A stretch of 64,000 nt of DNA, from positions 62,001-126,000 of the forward strand of contig NZ_JABAII010000014.1 of the NCBI RefSeq assembly GCF_012641405.1. Direction: 5' to 3'. Positions 8,078-18,329 of this stretch are shown here, piece after piece (position 1 is the first letter of the stretch; every line of letters begins with the position of its first letter). The notes beneath the pieces were generated by a model. The model was not told the origin of the DNA. It did no database searches and worked only from the letters and a program-made list of their open reading frames with translations. Position numbers and translations under genes: made by a program. This stretch comes from Rhizobium sp. P40RR-XXII. Its GTDB lineage: Bacteria; Pseudomonadota; Alphaproteobacteria; Rhizobiales; Rhizobiaceae.

Positions 8078-9303
8078 CCTCTGAGCGTCTTCACCTTCGT
8101 CAGATCCGGAAAAAGCCGCATCCAGAGCAGCACCACGAATATGGTGCCGAGGCCACCGACAATGCCGGTCAAGACCGGCCCAAGCACGCTTGCAAGCATG
8201 CCGGACTCGAACTCGCCAAGCTGGTTGGACGTGCCGATGAAAAGCGAATTCACGGCATTGACGCGGCCGCGCATGGCGTCCGGCGTGAGGAGCTGCACGA
8301 GCGAACTGCGCACGACAACGCTGACGGTATCGGATGCACCGACGACGAAGAGCGCGGCGACGGATAGCAGGATATTACTCGATAGCGCGAAGACGACGGT
8401 GGCAACGCCGAAAATCAGCACCGCGAACAGCATCTTCTTGCCGACATCCGTCTGCAGCGGCCGCCGCGCCAACCAGATCGACATCACCAGCGCCCCGATC
8501 GCCGGCGCGGCGCGCAAGAGGCCAAGTCCCCATGGCCCGGCATGCAGGATATCGCGCGCAAACATCGGCAACAGCGCCGTTGCGCCACCGAGCAGGACGG
8601 CAAAGAGATCGAGCGAGATCGTGCCCAGCATGACCGGCCGGCTTTTGATGAAGGAGACACCGGCAAAAACAGAGCTCAGCGTCATCGGTTCGCGAGATGG
8701 GGCCTGTTTCTTCTCGAGGCGGATCGAGATGACATTGATGCTGGCAACGACATATAGCGCGGCCGAAGCGGCGAAAGGAGCGACGGGGCTGACGCCATAG
8801 AGCAGGCCGCCGAGCGACGGACCGATGATGAAGGCAGTCTGCATCATCGATGTGGAGGTGGCGATGGCCACCTGCAACAGCGAGGACAGCACGATGTTGG
8901 GCAGCAACGCCGCCATTGTGGGACGCTCGAAGGCCGTTGCCGCGCCCATGACGGCGACGGCGGCGAGGATCCCGACGGGACCTATCCAGCGCTGCCAGAC
9001 GGCCACGGCCAGTACCAGTGCAGTCAGCGCTTCGATCAACTGGCAGGCAAGACCGATGCGTCGCCGATCGAACCGGTCGGCGACATGGCCGACGACGAAG
9101 GTCAGGATGACCATGGGCAGGAATTGGCAGAGGCCGACGAGCCCAAGGAAAAAGGCGCTGTGGGTCTGGTCATAGATCATCCAGCCCATGGCGACGGTCA
9201 CGGACTGGAAGCCTATCGAGGAAAAAACGCGCGATGCCGCAAAGGAACGGTAGCCAGAGTGCCCGAGCACGCTCGGCCGGTCTTGAGTCTGCAGGGTATC
9301 CAT
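8074..9303 (-). CDS. MFS transporter (EntS-like)
   Basis: A 409-residue inner-membrane major facilitator with about 12 predicted membrane segments. Motif A is visible as GHVADRFDRRRIG after TM2, and ATAFERPTMAALLPNIV is typical of the EntS/MFS_3 branch, which exports siderophores and other small molecules. The substrate here is unknown. The ATG at 9303 is preferred over the frame start at 9351 because the family begins close to the SVLGHSGYRSFAASR segment. It converges on the DUF1127 gene with a four-base overlap. Confidence 0.83.
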   Translation of the reverse strand: MDTLQTQDRPSVLGHSGYRSFAASRVFSSIGFQSVTVAMGWMIYDQTHSAFFLGLVGLCQFLPMVILTFVVGHVADRFDRRRIGLACQLIEALTALVLAVAVWQRWIGPVGILAAVAVMGAATAFERPTMAALLPNIVLSSLLQVAIATSTSMMQTAFIIGPSLGGLLYGVSPVAPFAASAALYVVASINVISIRLEKKQAPSREPMTLSSVFAGVSFIKSRPVMLGTISLDLFAVLLGGATALLPMFARDILHAGPWGLGLLRAAPAIGALVMSIWLARRPLQTDVGKKMLFAVLIFGVATVVFALSSNILLSVAALFVVGASDTVSVVVRSSLVQLLTPDAMRGRVNAVNSLFIGTSNQLGEFESGMLASVLGPVLTGIVGGLGTIFVVLLWMRLFPDLTKVKTLRG

Positions 9304-9400
9304 GGGCTTTCTTCGTCCGCCTGCACAGATGCGCGGAGACTCGCTTTTCAATCGTTCGAAATTCTATCGAAGCCCCTGCTCTGCCTGAACCAGCGGCTTG

Positions 9401-10132
9401 TCAACCGCGTTTTTGCTGTCGTTGTGAATTCATTGCAGATGACAGATCAAATCGCGGTGAAGACGAGCTGAGAAGCCCCTGCGTGGCCGTGATCGACCAG
9501 TCGACGCCCAGCTCCGCCGCAATTGCACCGACCAGCCTCGGAACGTCGCTTCGCGCCTCCTCGTGCATCGCCTCCGCGACGATCAGCGCGGAGCGCGTGT
9601 CGTCGCGTACCGCGGATAGGCCGCTCTGCCGATTGGTCCATCGCCGGGCATGCGCCTGTCCGGCCTTATCGGCAAAGATCACCTCCCGCGGTTCCGGATG
9701 CTCCGTCTCGCCGGAAAAAGTCAGGTAACTTTCGCTGCCGTCGGCATGCCGCACTTCGAGATCACCGGATATTTTCGCGAGATCGAAAACGGCGACGGGA
9801 ATGGCGAACGCAATCGAGATGGCATTGCAGAGATCGACGAGCGGATGCAGCCGCGGCAACGATCCCTCCTGGCGAAACCGGCGAAGCAGCGCTTCGGACG
9901 CGCAGCGATATTGCGTCGGCTTCAATCCCATCTTCGAAAACGTCCGCCGCCAGGCCTGTATTTCAGGCATCTCGCTTTCGCCGCCCTGCGCCAGCCGGTC
10001 GGCGGCAATCGTATGATATCGCGCGATACGATCCGAGACGTCGACATTGGAACTGATCCCTTCAGCGAACAGCACGCCGGGAACCAGCTCGGGAAACTCG
10101 CTCCACATCTCGTTCGAATGGCGGAAAAACAT
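9401..10132 (-). CDS. B3/B4 tRNA-binding-domain protein
   Basis: A 243-residue soluble protein resembling the stand-alone B3/B4 domain found in the PheT subunit of phenylalanyl-tRNA synthetase: WRRTFSKMGLKPTQYRCASE, then LPRLHPLVDLCNAISIAFAI. Stand-alone members may edit mischarged tRNA or free amino acids, but evidence is slight. The ATG at 10132 follows an AAGGAG at optimal spacing; upstream in-frame ATGs lack one. It lies 84 bases downstream of an AraC gene on the same strand and may be its target or operon partner. Confidence 0.78.
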   Translation of the reverse strand: MFFRHSNEMWSEFPELVPGVLFAEGISSNVDVSDRIARYHTIAADRLAQGGESEMPEIQAWRRTFSKMGLKPTQYRCASEALLRRFRQEGSLPRLHPLVDLCNAISIAFAIPVAVFDLAKISGDLEVRHADGSESYLTFSGETEHPEPREVIFADKAGQAHARRWTNRQSGLSAVRDDTRSALIVAEAMHEEARSDVPRLVGAIAAELGVDWSITATQGLLSSSSPRFDLSSAMNSQRQQKRG

Positions 10133-10216
10133 GGGCATCTCCTTCTGCATGGTTTTGCTTGGCACCGCAGAAAACCCCGTCATCATCCTCCGGTCTTGAA
10201 TAAAATTGCGGACGCC

Positions 10217-11023
10217 TCAACCGATGGCCGCGGCATAGACGCCTGGCGAAAGGCCGAAGTTGCGGACGAAAGTGCGCGTCATGTGACTTTGATCGGCAAA
10301 GCCGCTGGCAAATGCCGCTTCCGCCAAGGACGTGCCCATGGCAATCAATCGGCGGGCTTCCTGTATCCGGCGCTGCAGGAGATAGGCGTGGGGCGTGAGT
10401 CCCGTTGCCTTGGCGAACGCTCGCAGGAACTGGAAGTTGCTCAACCCACATGAATCAGCGAGGTCGGCAAGGGTCAAAGGGGCGGCGGGATCGTCATCGA
10501 TCAGATCTCGCGCCCGGCTGATAGCCGCGGGAACTGCGGCATCACGCGAGCTGCCCGGCCCCTCGCCCATCGCGGTGGCAACAAGCGATAGGAGCAAACC
10601 ATCCCGCAAAAGTGCGTTCTGCGATGCAGTGCCTATTACGAGCGGAAACAAGGTTTTGAGACATGCAGCCATCTCGTTGTTGCGCATGACGGGCGACGGG
10701 AATTCCGCCGCTCCAAACCTGCCCTCGCCGATGTCGCGCAAGAGATCGGCGATGAGGCGAGGATCGAAATAGAGCATGGACCAGGCGCGGCTCTCGCCGA
10801 CGGGCATGCCGTCATGCACCTCGTTCGGGTTGACGCTAATGACGTCGCCGGCTTCGGCCCGTACCATCCCTCGCCCGCTGAGCGAAGCCTGTGCGCCGGC
10901 CTCGATAACCCCGATGCCGAATTGATCATGCGTATGCTTGGGAAAGCTGTGGCCTGTTTCGGCCCTGACAGCCTCGACGCCGGCAACGCTGGAACGGTAT
11001 ATACTGAATTGACCGGACTTCAT
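10217..11023 (-). CDS. AraC family transcriptional regulator
   Basis: A 268-residue regulator. The N-terminal cupin-like sensor domain (SFPKHTHDQFGIGVIEAG, with GDVISVNPNEVHDG) is followed by two helix-turn-helix motifs in the last 100 residues: LTLADLADSCGLSNFQFLRA and SLAEAAFASGFADQSHMTRT. The HTHDQ and EVHDG parts are typical of the AraC_binding family. ATG 11023 has GGAAG upstream; a GTG six bases earlier is possible. It probably controls the B3/B4 gene downstream or the divergently placed sequence. Confidence 0.87.
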   Translation of the reverse strand: MKSGQFSIYRSSVAGVEAVRAETGHSFPKHTHDQFGIGVIEAGAQASLSGRGMVRAEAGDVISVNPNEVHDGMPVGESRAWSMLYFDPRLIADLLRDIGEGRFGAAEFPSPVMRNNEMAACLKTLFPLVIGTASQNALLRDGLLLSLVATAMGEGPGSSRDAAVPAAISRARDLIDDDPAAPLTLADLADSCGLSNFQFLRAFAKATGLTPHAYLLQRRIQEARRLIAMGTSLAEAAFASGFADQSHMTRTFVRNFGLSPGVYAAAIG

Positions 11024-11128
11024 CCGCACCGTCTTCCTATGCCGCCAATATCGCTGCAGCGATGGCAGCAGCGCGTGCCATCACCTTTGAACGGCAATGA
11101 TTGCGCGCCCGCAATCAGGAAGCAAGGC

Positions 11129-12139
11129 TCAGGCGCCTCCGGCCCCTTTGCCGTCTTCTGCCGTCACTAGTGCCGCCTGTGTGTTGCCGGCGACGGCCGT
11201 CGGCAGCGGTGTGCCGCGCTTGCGCTCGCGCGCCAGCGTCAGCAAGCCGGAAAAGATGATGAGTACGATGCCGACGGCCATCGGCATGTCGATGCTGTCG
11301 TTGAACAGCAGGTAGCCAAAGGCGATCGCCCAGAGCATCTGGCTGTATTGCGGCGGCGCGACCAGATTGGCGGGCGCCATTTGCGCGGCGTTCAACAGCA
11401 GGACGCTACCGAAAGCGCCAAGCAGGCCGTAGCTCGCCAGGAATATCCACTGCGTCGGCGTGGGCATGGTGACTTCGGAGAGCATGAGAAAGCCACTGAC
11501 GATGAGGGTTCCGAAGAGGCCCGCGCCGTAGAGCGAAATGCGCTTCTCCTTCGAGCCAAGCGCGCGGTTGATGACAATGGAGATCGCCGCGGCAAGGCCG
11601 CCGATCGCCGCGCAGAGGTGGCCGACCGAGAGTTCGCGAAAGCCCGGACGCAGGACGATCAACACGCCGACGAAACCGAGAATGACGGCCGTCCAGCGCT
11701 GCCAGCGCACATCCTCCTTGAGAAAGATCACCGAGAGAATGGTCACGAAGGACGGCAGCAGGAACAGCAGCGCAAAGGCCTCCGCCATCGGCAGCATGGT
11801 GAAGGCGATGACGGAGCAGATGGCGCCGGTCGCGCCGCAGACGAAGCGCAGCAGCCACAAGGGACGGTTCGACGTCCTCACCATGTCGGTCCAATCGTCT
11901 TCCCGCCGCTTTAGAAACGGCACGGCGGCAAAGCCGAACAGCGCGCCGATGAAGGCGACCTGATAGGAGGGAATGACCCCATGCAGGATTTTGATCGAAG
12001 CATCGCTGAAGGCGAAGACGGCATAGGACGCGAATGCCACAAGGACACCACGCAGGGTGGAGCGGCCAACGGCCGCGGAACTGGAATCGGCTGTAATCGA
12101 GGACATCGGAATCTTGAGAAAAATGCGATGGGAGGACAT
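11129..12139 (-). CDS. EamA/DMT family transporter
   Basis: A 336-residue inner-membrane protein with about ten membrane segments in two EamA repeats, for example FASYAVFAFSDASIKILHG at the start of the first and LIVSGFLMLSEVTMPTP in the second. Family members export amino acids and other metabolites. The C-terminus has a soluble tail of about 35 residues. The start is uncertain: ATG 12139 or ATG 12106, neither with a strong ribosome-binding site. The neighbours do not suggest a substrate. Confidence 0.82.
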   Translation of the reverse strand: MSSHRIFLKIPMSSITADSSSAAVGRSTLRGVLVAFASYAVFAFSDASIKILHGVIPSYQVAFIGALFGFAAVPFLKRREDDWTDMVRTSNRPLWLLRFVCGATGAICSVIAFTMLPMAEAFALLFLLPSFVTILSVIFLKEDVRWQRWTAVILGFVGVLIVLRPGFRELSVGHLCAAIGGLAAAISIVINRALGSKEKRISLYGAGLFGTLIVSGFLMLSEVTMPTPTQWIFLASYGLLGAFGSVLLLNAAQMAPANLVAPPQYSQMLWAIAFGYLLFNDSIDMPMAVGIVLIIFSGLLTLARERKRGTPLPTAVAGNTQAALVTAEDGKGAGGA

Positions 12140-12241
12140 TGAATCAGTGAGATACAGGCAATTGTATGATGAAATGAGCTGAATTTCGATTGGGTGGAAA
12201 TAAACTATTGTTTCAGCCTGGAGGCATAACTGTGCGTATCA

Positions 12242-13633
12242 TCAAAATGCAGGCAAACCGAGCCTCTCAAGCTGATTTTTAGGGACACGTCCATCGTTCG
12301 TATATGAAAAGGCCGTGACCTTCAAAGCTGCATCGTCAACTTGGCACCTGAAGGCAACTCGATACCAACCTTTTGAGGTCGGAACCGCCACCCCGTCGGC
12401 GGAGACACCGGTATCACTCCGCATAGTAGGCGAGAATGCCGAATTGACATAATTTGGCGCGTTAAATTCATGCCCAAATTGAGCTAGAGCTTCACTACGG
12501 CAAAGATACGAAACGCGCTCTCTACGTGGCATCTTCTTCCAGGCATCATAATTGCTCTTGGACAGTCGAGCCATCTCGACATCTGAATAAAGCTTTTTCG
12601 CGCGGACAGCCATCTTCGTCGCGTCTGATTTAGGCTGCGCTTCAGTGACTAATGCAGTGCCGCCAGTCGGATTACCTTGACTGCTCGAAGCGGACTGGTC
12701 TTGAGAATTTTGCTGAGAGGGAGAGGGCTTTACCGCCGGAACGACAATCTGTGGCAGATCTTTTGCTTCATTCTTGGCCTGCTCTGCAGGAGCCTGCTGT
12801 TTCAGGTCGGATGACGCCGCCGGCGGCTGCACCTGAAAATCCGAAGGCTCCTTGGTCGCAAGAACATCGGGCGCCGATGATGGGGCCTTGGTGGTCGAGT
12901 CACTTGCCGGCGGCTCAGCCGCATTTGCCGTCTGGTCCTTGGCATCAGCCTGCTGCTGGGCATCCTGCGCCTGTTGCGTTGCCTGCGCTTGTGCAACTGT
13001 CTCCGTGGCTGCCTCTGCCTGTTGCTCGGCCGCAGCATTGTTTGGCTGCATCGTAGGTGTATCGTTCCGCTGCTCCGAGGTGCCGGCCTGCTGTGTTGTG
13101 GTCGGATTCTTCTGATCGCCGTTCATGTCTGGAACAGGTACATCTACGACAGAAGGTTGCTGCTCGGCCTTCTCAACGGGCTTCTCGGCGCCGGGATCGT
13201 CAGGCTTGGGTGCGGGCTTTTCCGCCTTCTCCACCGGCTTGTCGGCCTTCGCTTCATCGGGTTTGGCGGGAGGCTTTTCAGCCGGCTCCTTGCCTTGAGG
13301 GTCGGATTGCTTTGGAGGCTGGTCGTCCGACTTTTTCCCCTGAGGCTGCTGCGGCTCCTCTTGGGTTTCGGCCGTCTGCTGCGCCGGCTTCTCGTCGGGT
13401 TTCGTCGTCGGCTTCGGAGGCTGGTCGGGCTTCTCGTTCGCCTTCGTCGCAAGCTCCTGCTTTTCCTCCTGCTGCGGCACCAGCTCGACATTGACGCTCT
13501 GCTCGGGCTTTGCCTCCGGCGGCGCCGGCAGCAGCGGCAGCAGAAAAATCGCGACAAACAGGACATGCAGAAGGATCGACAGGACAAAGCCCGGCCTTAT
13601 CTCCCTATCCCGTTTTTCCGTCACCTTTTCCAT
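12242..13633 (-). CDS. TolA/TonB-like anchored protein with DUF930-like C-terminus
   Basis: A 463-residue protein with one N-terminal membrane anchor (PGFVLSILLHVLFVAIFLLP, about residues 14-33). A very long Pro/Lys/Glu/Gln-rich periplasmic region follows (about 35-330), with repeats such as EKPVEKAE. The compact C-terminal domain of about 120 residues (SNYDAWKKMPRRERVSYLCR, then KGWYRVAFRCQVDD) carries two cysteines. The anchor and stalk resemble TolA/TonB, but the C-terminus looks like the rhizobial DUF930 family rather than TonB. No exbB/exbD or tolQR genes are nearby. The role is probably to span the periplasm and touch an outer-envelope partner; this is inference. Confidence 0.72.
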   Translation of the reverse strand: MEKVTEKRDREIRPGFVLSILLHVLFVAIFLLPLLPAPPEAKPEQSVNVELVPQQEEKQELATKANEKPDQPPKPTTKPDEKPAQQTAETQEEPQQPQGKKSDDQPPKQSDPQGKEPAEKPPAKPDEAKADKPVEKAEKPAPKPDDPGAEKPVEKAEQQPSVVDVPVPDMNGDQKNPTTTQQAGTSEQRNDTPTMQPNNAAAEQQAEAATETVAQAQATQQAQDAQQQADAKDQTANAAEPPASDSTTKAPSSAPDVLATKEPSDFQVQPPAASSDLKQQAPAEQAKNEAKDLPQIVVPAVKPSPSQQNSQDQSASSSQGNPTGGTALVTEAQPKSDATKMAVRAKKLYSDVEMARLSKSNYDAWKKMPRRERVSYLCRSEALAQFGHEFNAPNYVNSAFSPTMRSDTGVSADGVAVPTSKGWYRVAFRCQVDDAALKVTAFSYTNDGRVPKNQLERLGLPAF

Positions 13634-13872
13634 TGCTTAGCGGACGGTTCGTGAGCAGAAAGCAATCAAGAGGAAACTGCGCATCGATTCATTCGATCCT
13701 TGCCGGCTAAAAGATCAGAGAGGACTTCTCGGTCGCTGACATATGGTACACGACCACATGCCGCGAAAGAGGCATCTGTCGAAATCGAACTTGTCAGGCC
13801 TCCGTGCGATCCGCAATGGCGCAAAAACAAACCTGCGTGATCACATCTAGCGAAAGCCGACCCCGTCCACCG
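13634..13872. other. intergenic region upstream of the TolA-like gene
   Basis: No gene, RNA or clear terminator is visible in these 239 bases. They presumably hold the promoter of the minus-strand TolA-like gene and the 3' flank of the APH gene. Confidence 0.4.
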
Positions 13873-14673
13873 TTAGAAAAATTCATCCAGCAGGCGATAG
13901 TAAGCCATTTTTTCGGCCTTCGGTTCGAAATTTCCATAGGCCTTCAAAAACTCGGAAACCAATCTTTCTCCGAAATTGCGCTCGATGCTGCCGCAGGCAA
14001 GCGCGATATCCTGATGGCGGTCGGCAATACCGAGACGGCAGCAATCGATATAGCCGCTGAATTTATCGCCATCGACGATGAAATTCGGAAGGCAGGCATC
14101 GCCATGCGTGACGACGAAATCCTCCGTTGACGGTCTTCTGGCCTGAAGCTCACGGAAAAGATCCTCTGCCGACCTTCCCAGTCGGGTCTCATCGAAGTCA
14201 TCCTCATCGACGTGGCCGGCAAGCAGGCGCGCCCTTGCCGCGCCAATTCTGTTCTCCAGCCGATTGTCGAAGGGACAGGCGGCGATGTCGACAGCGTGCA
14301 ATCGCCTCAAAGCATCCGCCAAGAGCTGCACGCGCTCGAGTGGCTGCAACCGTTCCGCGCTGACGAGATCGTTTCCCGAGAGCGCGCTCATCAAAAGCCA
14401 TTCGCGTTCGCCGTCCTTCTCGTGGGCAATGACGTCCGGGCAGGTAAGGCCCTGCGAGGCCAGCCATCGCAGTCTGGCGACCTCGCCGGTCAGCTCACCC
14501 AAAGGATCGGCCAGCTCAGTCTTGAGATAGACCGGCGCTCGCCCATCGGCCTCAAGCCGGAAGACATGGGCCGAGGAACGCCCAAGCACATCCTGCCGCC
14601 ACTCGTACCCAGCCAGCAGACCGCGCAGTCGAGCTGGGATGGATGCTTCCATGAATTGCGGCTCGCCTGCCAT
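13873..14673 (-). CDS. APH(3')-II-like aminoglycoside phosphotransferase
   Basis: A 266-residue kinase, close to the usual 264 residues of APH(3')-II. The catalytic loop VVTHGDACLPNFIVD carries the expected Asp192 and Asn197, the metal-site region is YIDCCRLGIADRHQDIALA with Asp210, and the protein ends YYRLLDEFF like the Tn5 enzyme. It would phosphorylate kanamycin-type aminoglycosides with ATP. Oddity: the family motif IDCGRLG is IDCCRLG here, a Gly-to-Cys change two residues after the metal-binding Asp. ATG 14673 follows an AAGGGGG. No transposon flanks it, so it is probably a resident chromosomal gene. Confidence 0.82.
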   Translation of the reverse strand: MAGEPQFMEASIPARLRGLLAGYEWRQDVLGRSSAHVFRLEADGRAPVYLKTELADPLGELTGEVARLRWLASQGLTCPDVIAHEKDGEREWLLMSALSGNDLVSAERLQPLERVQLLADALRRLHAVDIAACPFDNRLENRIGAARARLLAGHVDEDDFDETRLGRSAEDLFRELQARRPSTEDFVVTHGDACLPNFIVDGDKFSGYIDCCRLGIADRHQDIALACGSIERNFGERLVSEFLKAYGNFEPKAEKMAYYRLLDEFF

Positions 14674-14702
14674 GTTCACCCCCTTGATGCCCATATCGTC
14701 AA

Positions 14703-14733
14703 TAAAAAACCCGGCTCGCTTTCACGAACCGGG
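14703..14733 (-). terminator. intrinsic terminator of rpoD
   Basis: The 9-bp arms CCCGGCTCG (14710-14718) and CGAACCGGG (14725-14733) contain one G-U pair. On the minus strand the hairpin is followed by TTTTTTATT. It lies directly after the rpoD stop and before the APH start, separating the two transcription units. Confidence 0.85.
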
Positions 14734-14760
14734 CCTGATTTCATAAGCTGCCGATGCAAC

Positions 14761-16821
<2,061 letters not shown>

Positions 16822-17128
16822 CTCTATATCGTCGCTTTCCCTGACGCTGCAAACTTACACGCGGTGAAACATTCACTCTGACTGGCGCGCCCTGCACCAG
16901 CCGCGACTCACCGACGAACACCTAACGGAATGACCTTTAATGCCCGATTAACCACGATCACCGCCACCGGAGTGCAAAGCTGGATTGCGTTTGGATTTCC
17001 GGCCATGATATTAGGTGATCCGCTTGCTCCAGTTTACCGTTCTTTCCGAAGTTAAACGGTGATTCCTAGAATTTTTGTTCTCGTCAAGCTTTTCCAGCAA
17101 AAAAAGCCGTTTAATGCGCGAAAAACCC

Positions 17129-17137
17129 TTATCCACA
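17129..17137 (+). promoter_or_regulatory. perfect DnaA box
   Basis: TTATCCACA, the consensus high-affinity DnaA site, lies in the rpoD upstream region. A single box does not make an origin, but DnaA can regulate genes from such sites. A nine-base match expected by chance only rarely in 64 kb makes it worth noting. Confidence 0.45.
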
Positions 17138-17221
17138 GGCTTGGCGCACCGTAATCAATTGCTTCCCGTATTTAGGAAGTCCCCGCACGATGACAAGAGC
17201 ATACTGAACAAAGCCTCACAT

Positions 17222-17260
17222 TTCCGGCATCGGCAGGTATTGCCGATGCCGGAAATGCGT
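17222..17260 (-). terminator. hairpin downstream of tdh
   Basis: TTTCCGGCATCGGCA (17220-17234) and TGCCGATGCCGGAAA (17241-17255) are a perfect 15-bp inverted repeat with a short loop, ten to fifty bases after the tdh stop on the minus strand. The minus-strand arm is followed by a weakly T-rich stretch. It is a likely terminator for kbl-tdh. Confidence 0.65.
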
Positions 17261-17270
17261 TCAAATGGCA

Positions 17271-18308
17271 TCAATTCCAGTCCATTACGACCTTGCCGGA
17301 ATTGCCTGAACGCATGGCTTCGAAGCCATCGCGAAAATCATCGATGGCTATACGATGGGTGATGACCGGCGATACATCGAGACCGCCCTGCACGAAGGCG
17401 ATCATCTTGTACCAGGTCTCGAACATCTCGCGACCATAGATGCCCTTCAGATTCAGCATTTTGAAGATGACCTTGTTCCAGTCGATCTCGAAGCCGGCCG
17501 GTGCGATGCCCAGAATGGCGATTTTGCCGCCATTGTTCATCTTGTCGATCATGTCTCGGAAGGCGGGAGCGGCGCCCGACATTTCCAGCCCGACGTCGAA
17601 GCCTTCGGTCATGCCGATGGATTTCATCACATCGGCAAGATTCTCCTTGGAAGCGTCGACGACGTGATCGATGCCGACCTTGCGGGCGAGCGCCAGCCGG
17701 GTGGGATTGATGTCGGTGATGACGACCTTGCGCGCGCCGCAACGTTTGGCGACCATCGCCCCCATAATGCCGATCGGTCCGGCGCCGGTGACGAGCACAT
17801 CCTCGCCGACCAGATCGAAGGAGAGCGCGGTGTGAACCGCATTACCGAACGGATCGAAGATCGCGGCGATTTCATCAGGGATATCGTCGGGAATCGGCAC
17901 GACATTGGATTCGGGAATGCAGACGAATTCGCCGAAAGAGCCAGGACGATTGACGCCGACGCCGAGCGTATTGCGGCAGAGATGGCCCCGGCCCGCGCGG
18001 CAGTTGCGACACTTGCCGCAGACGATGTGCCCCTCGCCGGAAACGCGCTCGCCGACGTGATACTTCGTCACCGCCGAGCCGATTTCGGCGATCTCGCCGC
18101 AAAATTCGTGGCCGACGACCATCGGCACGGGAATGGTCTTCTGCGCCCATTGATCCCAGTTCCAAATATGGACATCCGTGCCGCAGATCGCCGATTTCTT
18201 GACCCGAATGAGAACATCGTTCGGCCCGACCTCGGGAACCGGAACATGCTCCATCCACAGCCCGACTTCCGGCTTGGCTTTGACCAACGCTTTCATCATG
18301 TTCGACAT
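17271..18308 (-). CDS. tdh: L-threonine 3-dehydrogenase
   Basis: A 345-residue zinc-dependent medium-chain dehydrogenase that oxidises L-threonine to 2-amino-3-ketobutyrate with NAD. Catalytic zinc ligands are Cys42 (AICGTDVH) and His67-Glu68 (GHEF). The structural zinc cysteines are at 97, 100, 103 and 111, and the NAD-binding motif is VTGAGPIGIMGAMVAK. GREMFETWYKM is characteristic of threonine dehydrogenase. It lies 21 bases after kbl, whose product cleaves the aminoketobutyrate, so the two form one catabolic operon. Confidence 0.96.
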   Translation of the reverse strand: MSNMMKALVKAKPEVGLWMEHVPVPEVGPNDVLIRVKKSAICGTDVHIWNWDQWAQKTIPVPMVVGHEFCGEIAEIGSAVTKYHVGERVSGEGHIVCGKCRNCRAGRGHLCRNTLGVGVNRPGSFGEFVCIPESNVVPIPDDIPDEIAAIFDPFGNAVHTALSFDLVGEDVLVTGAGPIGIMGAMVAKRCGARKVVITDINPTRLALARKVGIDHVVDASKENLADVMKSIGMTEGFDVGLEMSGAAPAFRDMIDKMNNGGKIAILGIAPAGFEIDWNKVIFKMLNLKGIYGREMFETWYKMIAFVQGGLDVSPVITHRIAIDDFRDGFEAMRSGNSGKVVMDWN

Positions 18309-18329
18309 GATCGGCTCTCTCCAACCAAT

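Larger units (their letters stand above)
16822..17270. promoter_or_regulatory. rpoD upstream region
   Basis: These 449 bases between rpoD and tdh contain no gene I can support. They should carry the rpoD promoter (minus strand) and the tdh 3' flank. A GC-poor stretch at 17040-17130 is a likely promoter zone. A perfect DnaA box lies within it at 17129-17137. Near 17222-17260 the sequence has an inverted repeat (TTTCCGGCATCGGCA and TGCCGATGCCGGAAA) that could be the tdh terminator. Confidence 0.5.

Noticed and set aside
12974..13654. 226-codon leucine/arginine-rich frame antisense to the TolA-like gene
   Set aside because: The composition is the mirror of the Lys/Pro/Glu-rich stalk codons on the other strand, not a membrane protein.
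13873..14673. horizontally acquired kanamycin-resistance cassette
   Set aside because: No insertion sequence or inverted repeats flank the APH gene, its composition matches the neighbourhood, and it sits beside housekeeping rpoD.
17100..17150. replication origin suggested by the DnaA box
   Set aside because: Only one perfect box, no cluster, no dnaA/dnaN/parAB/repABC gene nearby.
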